DNA of 5,959 nucleotides from Synechococcales cyanobacterium PMM_0073 (lineage in GTDB: Bacteria; Cyanobacteriota; Cyanobacteriia; Elainellales; Elainellaceae), in assembly GCA_949127695.1 (NCBI GenBank), contig CASBQH010000408.1:1-5959 (forward strand), given 5' to 3'. Positions 1 to 5,495 of the stretch are shown piece after piece. Position 1 is the stretch's first letter; every line of letters starts with the position of its first letter. The position numbers and the translations under genes were made by a program. Under the pieces are notes generated by a model. The model did no database searches. It had not been told where the DNA came from and saw nothing but the letters and a program-made list of their open reading frames with translations.

Positions 1-100
1 GACGCCGCCCGTCAGCCAAAAAGACGAGCCAGCGTCAAGCCAAAACTGCCGGCAGTTTTGGCTTGACGCTGGCTCGTCTTTTTGGCTGACGGGCGGCGTC
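1..100. repeat. Perfect 50+50 base inverted repeat with no spacer, at the window edge
   Basis: Bases 1-50 are the exact reverse complement of bases 51-100, with no mismatch and no loop; the hinge is ctgcc|ggcag. The match runs to the first base of the window, so the true arm may be longer. The right arm reads in frame, without stops, into the protein ending at 340, and the peptide it gives (WLDAGSSFWLTGGV) looks like ordinary protein. The right arm is therefore probably genuine genome, and the left arm a copied fold-back of it. A natural terminator would need a loop and a U-tract, which are absent. A covalently closed hairpin end is a formal alternative but would cut a gene in half. I infer an amplification or assembly artefact. 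Confidence 0.97.
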
Positions 101-340
101 ATGCTGTTTGGCGCGCCGTTGTTTTGGCAAGAACGCCCGCAGCGGATTTGGACGGCGGCTGATAGTTTGGCCGCAGCCGAGGCTAACCTAGATCGCGAAG
201 TCTCAGACCTGCTCAACCGCGCCACTGAGCGCATCTACCTCTGCCACTGTGAGTTGGGCATTAACGGCGAAGAGCAGGCTGGAGCCTTGATGCCGCTGGT
301 GAACGCAGCTCTGCCCATCGATGCACCAGCGCTCGCTTAA
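2..340 (+). CDS. 3' end of a gene, possibly a cyanobacterial recombinase / SF1-helicase-like protein (partial)
   Basis: The frame is open from the window edge to the TAA at 338-340. Only the part from about base 51 is likely to be authentic, because bases 1-50 are the mirror image of 51-100; the ATG at 101 is then an internal methionine rather than the real start. The C-terminal residues include LLNRATERIYLCHCELGING followed by EEQ, then GALMPLVNAAL. RATERIYL resembles motif VI of UvrD/RecB-type superfamily 1 helicases (TRA.ERLYL). From memory, the whole tail resembles large cyanobacterial proteins annotated as 'recombinase family protein', but this could not be checked by a search. No Walker motifs are visible because the N-terminal part is missing. 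The gene converges on the NACHT gene, with 13 bases between stop codons and no terminator-like hairpin. That it is coding is fairly sure; the function is tentative. Confidence 0.55.
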   Translation, partial: TPPVSQKDEPASSQNCRQFWLDAGSSFWLTGGVMLFGAPLFWQERPQRIWTAADSLAAAEANLDREVSDLLNRATERIYLCHCELGINGEEQAGALMPLVNAALPIDAPALA

Positions 341-353
341 TCTGCTGAACAAT

Positions 354-3300
354 TCAACTGATCTGTTCTACTGTTTCAGAGAGACCCAGCTGCTGCTTCA
401 GGGCTTCAGGCACATTAATGGCAGCTTCCAGTCCGCGCACGTTTTGCCATTGGGTGCGCTCGCTCCACTTTACGTCTCCAGTAATCTGATCGCTCAAGTC
501 CGCCCCAATAAAGACGGCAAGGCTGAGGTTAGCGCCGCAGAGGTCAGCCCCGGTTAGCTCGGCGCTGTTGAGGCTGGCTCCCTGCAAGTTTGCGCCACAG
601 AGCACCGAGCCGCTGAGGTCAGTGCCAATTAAGTCCGCGTTGCTGAGGTCAGCAGAGCGCAGATTGACTTCGCTCAGGTTGGCTCCATGCAGATTCGCCC
701 CGCTCAGATCGACCTGCTCCAGATCGGCGCTGCTGAGGTTCGCGCCGCTGAGGCTCGCGCCAATTAAATAGGCGCGACTCAGCACAGCTCCTTGCAAACT
801 GGCTCCGCGCAGATAGGCTCCGCTCAAATCCGCATCGCGCAGATCGGCCAAACTGAGGCTGGCTCCAATTAAGTTGGCGCTGCTGAGGTCGGCTCCGCTA
901 AGGCTGGCGTTGCTCAAATCCGCACCACGCAGGTCAGCGCTAATTAAGTTGGTGCCGCGCAAATCGGCGTTGCTCAAATCAGCGCCAGCCAAGTTTGCCC
1001 CGACTAGATTGGCACGGCTGAGGTTGGCTCCGCGCAGATTGGCTCCGTTCAGATCGGCACTCCGCAGGTCAGCGTTGCTGAGATCGACGCCGCTGAGATT
1101 CACGCCTGTTAGCGTCACGCCGCTGAGGTTGGCGCTGCTCAGGTATGGCCCGACAATCACCCGAAACGCCTCCGGCGAAATGCAGTGGCTGTAGCCGATA
1201 ATTTGCAGCAGCCGCTCTGGCCGAAAATCTGTCATGCCCTGCCGCCCGCAGGGGTAAAAGCTAATTTGGCCTTGCAAAGACTGATGCGCCTGAGCATAGC
1301 CATAGAGTTGCAGCAGCAAAATCATCACGTTCAGGCCGGCATAGACATCGACCTGCCGCTGCCCAAGATGTCGCCACTGCTGCTCTAACATCCGCCTTGT
1401 GGTTTGAGCCGGATTCTCATAGGGCGCATCCACAAATTTGCCAGCTGACCAGCTGAGATAAAAATCTTCTAGCCGCTGGAAGAGAAACGGCAGATTTACC
1501 TCTGGGTTGGCGTTCAGCAGCACCATCAAATATTCGGTTACTTCGGGCGACAGACCGCCATAGCCCAGCAGCTGATAAATTTCCTGGGGCAGATGCTCTA
1601 CAGCAACCAGCAGCTCTTGCCGATGCCGATACTGAAAGATCACCGTCCAGTCTTCCAGCGCCTCATGCAGACGGTGGCTGCAAAACAGCTTGCCAAAGCT
1701 ATTGTGGTTAAACCGCAGATAGCCCTCGCCCTCGTGGCTATAGATTGTCACCAGCGCGTTGGTCAGCGGCTGATGCATTAGAGCCTGATGAATTTCGGCC
1801 ATCAATTTCCCTACCCCGCTCACCCGATTTAGGCGCTGGTCTAGTTTAGAGAACAACGGCACAGACTCACCGCCCGTTTGAACTGTCCAGAGTCCGGCTT
1901 CGGCCAGCATCTGGCGCAGGGTTTCAGCCTCGGCGGCGGATAGCTCGCGGTTGAGCAGCCCCGGACGCTGCTGGGTGAGCGTCCAGTATAGAATTTGCTG
2001 GTAGAGCAAAAACTTAGCGCGGTCGCCGCTGGTCTCGGTTAAAGCATCCAGCTTCAGCCCGCCATCGCGGTACATGGCCGCTAAAAAGTACAGCATCAGC
2101 GGCTCGCGCGGCAAATCCAGGCTGGCTTCGGGCAGGTCGAGCCTTTGCAGAGTCTGCTGCAAACCAGAAGCATCTGTCTGGGTTAATTGCCCCCAGCGAG
2201 CCAGCCACTCAGCTTGCAGCGCATCATTAAACGGCAAAATTTCTGCCCGCACCAGATTGGGCGGCAGCAGCCGAGACAGATTTTGAATCATCAGCGAGCG
2301 TCCGGTTAAAATTACCCGATGCCCCATTTCGGGATGGTTGGCGCAGCTCTCTTGGAAGCGTCCGACCCATTGAAAAAACTGCTCCAGGCTATGCGCTGCT
2401 TCCAAATGCAGTTCGCTAAACCCATCCAAAATGAACAAAAAGCGGCTGTGGGGCTGAGTCAACCAGTCTGGATCCTGCCAAAGTGACTCTGGCATGGCAG
2501 CTTGTAGCCAAGCCTCAATGTCGCTATCCGGCCAGGGCATGTTTTGCAGCGATACCAGAATCGGCGTCCAGCGCGGATAGTCTTGCTGGCGCACCCAGTC
2601 GGCAAACATGCGGCAAAAGCTAGTCTTGCCGCGCCCAAACCCCGCCTGAATCAAAATCACGTTGGCGCTGGGCTGATTAATCTCGGCTCGCACCCAGTCG
2701 GCCAGATCAACCGGCAGATGCTCAAGGTTGGGTTCACCTGCATGGGTCAGCGGCTGGGCGCTCAGCGGCACGTAGATTTCGCGCAGGCTAAACGACTCGT
2801 TAAAGACTAGCTCTTGCGGGCGGGCGGCAATTTGGTCTTCTAGGTAAGCCTCAATGCTAAGGTGGCGCTCAATTTGGCTCAGCTCCGTTTCACGATAGCG
2901 CTCTAGCCAGGGCGAAAACTCACCCAAAGCTTCTAAGGCAGGCAAAAGTCGAGAGCCGGTTTCTGCGGCAATCTGGCTGACGGCTTGGCTGGCCTGCTGC
3001 GGCTGCATAGCCTGCTGCTCTAGCCAGGTGGAGAGAATATGATTAAACCTTGCAGCCAGCTCTGAGTTGGGAAAGTCAAGCAGCAGCTGTCGGCTGTCGG
3101 GCGCTGAGGACTCTACTGGCAATATTGGCGAGCTGCTAGAGGCCAACTGCCACTCAGGCAGCGCAGCGCAGACGCGATCCAGATAGATTGCCTGCGCCAT
3201 GAGTGCTGCCGCCTGCATCAGGCTCACCTGCCGCTCGTGGCACTGCAAAAATGCCGTCACCCAGGGCTGAAACGGCTGACCGCAGGCCAGCAGATCGCGC

Positions 3301-3455
3301 AGGGGAAGGGCGAGAGCCTCAAACAGCGAATCGCCCTGCTCCAGGCTGTCCCAAAGCAAATTTGAACCAGCAAGCTGGGCGCTGCCTAACTGCGGCTTGC
3401 TAGAGCGAAGCTGCCTCAAGTCTGCCTGAAAAAGCCTCCAGATCTGCGTAGCCAT
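354..3455 (-). CDS. NACHT-type STAND ATPase with C-terminal pentapeptide-repeat beta-helix
   Basis: This is a 1033-residue protein with no signal peptide or obvious membrane segment, so it is probably cytoplasmic. Residues 1-215 are mostly helical, contain a low-complexity linker near 105-118 (ASSSSP), and match no family I recognise. A pre-NACHT linker (SLREIYVPL, about 223-231) leads into the ATPase core. Its motifs are Walker A AGFGRGKTS (271-279, K277), Walker B FLFILDGFSE (339-348, D344), a sensor-1-like RVILTGRS (380-387), the helical-domain motif LPREPLML (448-455), and FNHNSFGKLF (582-591), which corresponds to the conserved F.H.SF.E(Y/F) of NACHT proteins. Residues 600-770 are helical. 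Residues 771-990 are 44 pentapeptides, followed by a short tail. STAND ATPases act as nucleotide-driven switches in which a C-terminal repeat senses a ligand and an N-terminal domain gives the output. Signalling or antiphage roles are both possible. ATG 3455 is preceded by AGGGGA. A large spacer separates it from the TPR gene upstream, so it probably has its own promoter. Confidence 0.9.
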   Translation of the reverse strand: MATQIWRLFQADLRQLRSSKPQLGSAQLAGSNLLWDSLEQGDSLFEALALPLRDLLACGQPFQPWVTAFLQCHERQVSLMQAAALMAQAIYLDRVCAALPEWQLASSSSPILPVESSAPDSRQLLLDFPNSELAARFNHILSTWLEQQAMQPQQASQAVSQIAAETGSRLLPALEALGEFSPWLERYRETELSQIERHLSIEAYLEDQIAARPQELVFNESFSLREIYVPLSAQPLTHAGEPNLEHLPVDLADWVRAEINQPSANVILIQAGFGRGKTSFCRMFADWVRQQDYPRWTPILVSLQNMPWPDSDIEAWLQAAMPESLWQDPDWLTQPHSRFLFILDGFSELHLEAAHSLEQFFQWVGRFQESCANHPEMGHRVILTGRSLMIQNLSRLLPPNLVRAEILPFNDALQAEWLARWGQLTQTDASGLQQTLQRLDLPEASLDLPREPLMLYFLAAMYRDGGLKLDALTETSGDRAKFLLYQQILYWTLTQQRPGLLNRELSAAEAETLRQMLAEAGLWTVQTGGESVPLFSKLDQRLNRVSGVGKLMAEIHQALMHQPLTNALVTIYSHEGEGYLRFNHNSFGKLFCSHRLHEALEDWTVIFQYRHRQELLVAVEHLPQEIYQLLGYGGLSPEVTEYLMVLLNANPEVNLPFLFQRLEDFYLSWSAGKFVDAPYENPAQTTRRMLEQQWRHLGQRQVDVYAGLNVMILLLQLYGYAQAHQSLQGQISFYPCGRQGMTDFRPERLLQIIGYSHCISPEAFRVIVGPYLSSANLSGVTLTGVNLSGVDLSNADLRSADLNGANLRGANLSRANLVGANLAGADLSNADLRGTNLISADLRGADLSNASLSGADLSSANLIGASLSLADLRDADLSGAYLRGASLQGAVLSRAYLIGASLSGANLSSADLEQVDLSGANLHGANLSEVNLRSADLSNADLIGTDLSGSVLCGANLQGASLNSAELTGADLCGANLSLAVFIGADLSDQITGDVKWSERTQWQNVRGLEAAINVPEALKQQLGLSETVEQIS
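486..1145 (-). repeat. 44 tandem pentapeptide repeats (15-base periodicity) inside the NACHT gene
   Basis: Codons for residues 771-990 give 44 consecutive pentapeptides of the A(D/N)LXX type with no insertion or phase break. The second position of each five-residue unit (starting YLSSA, NLSGV, TLTGV) is Leu in 43 units and Phe in one (VFIGA, unit 43). The first position is Asp 17 times and Asn 14 times. Known pentapeptide proteins fold as right-handed quadrilateral beta-helices with four units per turn, so this predicts 11 full coils. By my count the array has 22 acidic and 9 arginine residues, so it is clearly acidic. The DNA shows matching 15-base periodicity, for example the identical 15-mer at 906-920 and 966-980, exactly one coil (60 bases) apart. 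Confidence 0.95.
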
Positions 3456-3464
3456 AGTGAATTT

Positions 3465-3470
3465 TCCCCT
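3465..3470 (-). promoter_or_regulatory. Ribosome binding site of the NACHT gene
   Basis: Read on the minus strand, AGGGGA lies nine bases upstream of the ATG at 3455-3453. It supports this start, which is also the first methionine of the open frame used here. The match to the anti-Shine-Dalgarno is partial. Confidence 0.45.
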
Positions 3471-3664
3471 AGCAGATGCTTCACGGATGCCTCATTGACG
3501 GTAGCTCAATTCGGAGGGGCAGAGCAAGAACTCACATGAATTTCAATAATGCTGGGTTGAAGCGGGCTGCATTAGATTTTGTCGAGGTAGCCTAACAGGC
3601 GATCAAGAAATGCCTGACTCACGCCAGTTGAATCAGCCGACTCTAGCTCTGCTCCTGATTCTTA

Positions 3665-3688
3665 AGTTAGATCAATTAGTTAGATCAA
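3665..3688. repeat. Short direct repeat just past the TPR gene stop
   Basis: The 11-mer agttagatcaa occurs at 3665-3675 and again at 3678-3688, a period of 13 bases, in a locally AT-rich patch 12 bases beyond the TPR stop codon. It could be a protein-binding site or chance; its period is not a helical turn (10-11 bases). Confidence 0.5.
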
Positions 3689-3699
3689 ATGAAATGCTG

Positions 3700-5073
3700 C
3701 TATTGGCTCACCTGCTGAACCTGGCCGTCAAAATACTCGACGCGGTAGTTCAGCTGCTGAGCAAGCTGCAATCCCTGTTGAAAGGCTGCCACCGCCTGCG
3801 CCCGATCGCCCTGCACCTGGTAGAGCTGGCCGATCTGGTCATAGGTGTTCATCATGCCAAAGCTGTTGTAAGACTGGCGGTTGACATCTAGCAAGAGCTG
3901 ATAGACCACCAGCGCGTCGGCAGGGCGATTCAGGGTTTGGTACAGAGCGGCTAGCCGCTGGAGGGCATCGGCAGCATAGGCATATTGCTGCACCGAGCGA
4001 GCGGTGGCAAAGGCTTCCTGGTAGCTGGTCGCGGCCAGATCAGGGCGGTTGAGCTGAGCATAGCTATTGCCCATTGCCAGCTTGATGGCCGGGATCGGCA
4101 GAAAGTTGTTTTGCCTTTGATAGATTTCGACCAGCTGCTGCTGCGCCAAAACCGCCTGCTCTGGCTGACTGTTTTCCTGGTAAACATAGGCCAGCTGGGT
4201 CAGAGCATCAATTTCTTGCGGGCGGTCATTGGTGGCGCGAGCCAGGGTCAGCAGCTCTTCGTAGGTGACGGCAGCATTGGGATAGTCAAACCAGGCCAGC
4301 TGAATCTCGGCTAGCGCTAGCAAAATCTGCTGCTGCTGAGCCGTATCCTCCTGCTGTTTGGCACGCTCAAATAGCGTCTGGTAAAGCGCCACGGCCTGAT
4401 CGCGAGCGCGAACTTGCTGATAGGCTTGGGCAATTTCCAGCAGCAGGTCATAGTCGATTTGCGCGGGCGGGTCTGTGGGCACTGGAGCTGGCGCGACGGG
4501 TTTTGCTGCCGTTACGCCCGTGGGTATCCCCGCCTCTTGCTGAATTTGCTCTAGGCGCAGCGTGATAAACCGCAGTTCGATGCTCTGGCTCTCGCGCCAA
4601 GCCACTGATCCCACTCGCGTCAGAGCCGCCACTTCTTCACGCGGGCTGAGATAGCGCCGCAGCCGCAGCTCGCGGTTAAACAGCTGCCAAGCTTCTGGCA
4701 AGTTGCCTGCGGCCACCGCTGCCTCTGCTTGGGCTTGCAGTTCGACTAAAGCGGCTCGCAATACATCTTTCTCTTGCGGGCTGAGCGGGCGATCGACGAC
4801 CAGTTGGGGCAGCAGCGGATCGGGCTGCGGCTCTAGGGGATTAATCGTGGAGTCAAGGGCTGGGGCGGGCGTAGGTTCAGGCGTAGGTTCAGGCGTAGGG
4901 GCAGCGCTGGGGGCATCGGGACTCTGAGCCAGCACCGGCCTAGTATCCCAAATTAAACCCGCAGAAAGGCCGCAGATCACCAGCATCAGCAGAGAACGAG
5001 CGTTGAGAGGCTGGAAGAACCTCAAGCAAAATTGTTGCATAGAGCCTAGAGCCGCATGAAGGCGATTGCCCAT
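3700..5073 (-). CDS. Exported TPR-repeat protein with Pro/Thr/Glu-rich linker
   Basis: This is a 457-residue protein. A basic N-terminus, a hydrophobic stretch (LLMLVICGLSAGLIW, about 28-42) and a VLAQ site (47-50) make a likely Sec signal peptide cleaved near residue 49, so it is probably periplasmic or secreted. A Pro/Thr/Glu/Ala-rich linker (about 55-75) follows, then helical segments. A second Ala/Pro-rich break (about 190-204) precedes about six TPR units: roughly 207-239, 246-281, 287-320, 328-360, 366-399 and 408-440. These carry typical A..Y and PEQA/PDLA/ADA signatures and a run of Gln. TPR arrays are scaffolds for protein-protein contacts; no catalytic motif is visible, so the partner and role are unknown. 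The chosen ATG (5073) is preceded on the minus strand by GAGAGAG at suitable spacing. The ATG at residue 12 (5040) would give a more compact signal peptide and remains possible. It is divergent from purD, and the NACHT gene lies downstream on the same strand. Confidence 0.88.
   Translation of the reverse strand: MGNRLHAALGSMQQFCLRFFQPLNARSLLMLVICGLSAGLIWDTRPVLAQSPDAPSAAPTPEPTPEPTPAPALDSTINPLEPQPDPLLPQLVVDRPLSPQEKDVLRAALVELQAQAEAAVAAGNLPEAWQLFNRELRLRRYLSPREEVAALTRVGSVAWRESQSIELRFITLRLEQIQQEAGIPTGVTAAKPVAPAPVPTDPPAQIDYDLLLEIAQAYQQVRARDQAVALYQTLFERAKQQEDTAQQQQILLALAEIQLAWFDYPNAAVTYEELLTLARATNDRPQEIDALTQLAYVYQENSQPEQAVLAQQQLVEIYQRQNNFLPIPAIKLAMGNSYAQLNRPDLAATSYQEAFATARSVQQYAYAADALQRLAALYQTLNRPADALVVYQLLLDVNRQSYNSFGMMNTYDQIGQLYQVQGDRAQAVAAFQQGLQLAQQLNYRVEYFDGQVQQVSQ
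4868..4903 (-). repeat. 12-base tandem repeat coding for the Pro/Thr/Glu linker
   Basis: ggcgtaggttca occurs at 4868-4879 and again, exactly, at 4880-4891, with a diverged third copy at 4892-4903. On the minus strand these encode the four-residue unit TPEP/TPAP in the linker just after the signal peptide of the TPR protein. The copies are in frame, so copy-number change would alter linker length without breaking the gene. Confidence 0.85.
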
Positions 5074-5156
5074 TCAGAGTACTCTCTCGATGGTATGACA
5101 TAATTGTTTGGATCGGCTGCCTGTGAGAGTAAGCGTGAGTCAGTGAGGAAGAGCCC
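5074..5156. promoter_or_regulatory. Divergent spacer between the TPR gene and purD
   Basis: These 83 bases must contain the start signals of both divergent genes unless the promoters lie within the coding regions. An AT-rich patch near 5093-5107 holds the interrupted palindrome TATG-A-CATA (5094-5102) and an overlapping CATAAT (5099-5104) that could serve as a plus-strand -10 box. No good -35 box is seen. GTGAG occurs at 5123, 5135 and 5143, and again at the purD start (5157). No operator could be identified. Confidence 0.4.
5145..5150 (+). promoter_or_regulatory. Ribosome binding site deciding the GTG start of purD
   Basis: GAGGAA ends six bases before the GTG at 5157. This spacing favours GTG over the in-frame ATG at 5166, which is 15 bases away. 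The GTG start also restores the usual family N-terminus, of the form M-[KR]-V-x-V-I-G-S-G-G-R-E-H-A. Confidence 0.65.
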
Positions 5157-5495
5157 GTGAGAGTCATGGTAATCGGCAGCGGCGGACGCGAACATGCGCT
5201 GGCCTGGAAGCTGCTGCAATCTGAGCAGGTGCAGGAAGTCTTTTGCATTCCGGGCAACGGCGGCACCGCCCAGATGCCCAACTGCCGCAATTTGGCCATG
5301 ACCCTAGATGACTATGAAGGCATCAGCCGATTTGCCTTGGTCAACAATATTGGCCTGATTGTGGTTGGCCCAGAAGTGCCCCTAGCCAACGGCATCACCG
5401 ACTATTTGCAGCAGCAAAATCTGACGGTCTTTGGTCCTACCCAAGCGGGCGCGCAGATCGAGGCCAGCAAAACCTGGGCAAAGGCGTCACGGTAG
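5157..5495 (+). CDS. purD: Phosphoribosylamine-glycine ligase (GAR synthetase), N-terminal fragment before a frameshift
   Basis: PurD joins glycine to 5-phosphoribosylamine with ATP, the second step of de novo purine synthesis, in the cytoplasm. These 112 residues cover the N-terminal Rossmann-like domain: VIGSGGREHALAWKLLQS (5-22), PGNGGTA, VVGPEVPLANG and VFGPTQAGAQIEASKTWAK. The family then normally continues through about 44 residues, including the ATP-grasp lysine segment (VKADGLAAGKGV). Here the frame instead runs ASR and stops at 5493-5495, immediately after the 9-mer gggcaaagg (5476-5484). The rest of purD follows in another frame. The fragment could not be active alone. The family assignment is firm; whether the break is real or a sequencing, amplification or assembly error is open. 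A GTG start with a GAGGAA box is used. Confidence 0.9.
   Translation: MRVMVIGSGGREHALAWKLLQSEQVQEVFCIPGNGGTAQMPNCRNLAMTLDDYEGISRFALVNNIGLIVVGPEVPLANGITDYLQQQNLTVFGPTQAGAQIEASKTWAKASR

Larger units (their letters stand above)
3456..3699 (-). other. 244-base spacer between the TPR gene and the NACHT gene
   Basis: No gene is supported here. It should hold the leader, and probably the promoter, of the NACHT gene, and the 3' end of the TPR transcript. A TATAAT-like hexamer, TCTAAT, lies on the minus strand at 3576-3571, but no convincing -35 box sits 16-18 bases upstream. A 7-base inverted repeat (3630-3636 with 3655-3661, loop 18) has no U-tract. An 11-base direct repeat lies at 3665-3688. No clear Rho-independent terminator follows the TPR stop codon, so readthrough from the TPR gene into the NACHT gene is possible. 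Confidence 0.4.

Noticed and set aside
1..100. Palindrome as a Rho-independent terminator or a mobile-element terminal repeat
   Set aside because: No loop, no T-run, no transposase, and the right arm is in-frame coding sequence.
341..353. Bidirectional terminator between the convergent helicase-like and NACHT genes
   Set aside because: Only 13 bases are available; the gaaca/tgttc pairing nearby (347-368) is five bases long and overlaps coding sequence, so it is too weak to call.
486..1145. CRISPR-like regular short repeats
   Set aside because: The periodicity is 15 bases with no unique spacers, and the repeats are in frame with a protein coding for A(D/N)LXX units.
568..1194. Two plus-strand open frames rich in Leu, Arg, Ala and Pro, opposite the pentapeptide array
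   Set aside because: They are antisense shadows: the 15-base periodicity of the array keeps other frames free of stops and gives monotonous protein. They have no ribosome site and no family resemblance.
3571..3576. TCTAAT on the minus strand as a -10 box for the NACHT gene
   Set aside because: It matches five of six consensus bases, but the hexamer 17 bases upstream (CCTGTT) does not resemble TTGACA, so it is mentioned only in the spacer entry.
3630..3661. Inverted repeat gaatcag/ctgattc as a terminator of the TPR gene
   Set aside because: Seven-base stem, 18-base loop, mismatched outside the stem and not followed by a T-run on the minus strand.
3985..4314. 109-residue plus-strand open frame opposite the TPR gene
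   Set aside because: It lies wholly inside a well-supported TPR coding region on the other strand and has no ribosome site or recognisable motif.
3795..4800. HIP1 (GCGATCGC) sites as a cyanobacterial marker
   Set aside because: Only imperfect versions are seen (for example cccgatcgcc near 3801 and gcgatcga near 4788), so they do not add evidence for the taxon.
4940..5299. 119-residue minus-strand open frame across the divergent spacer
   Set aside because: It overlaps the purD start on one side and the TPR gene start on the other in a different frame, with a Cys/Ser/Pro-rich composition unlike a real protein here.
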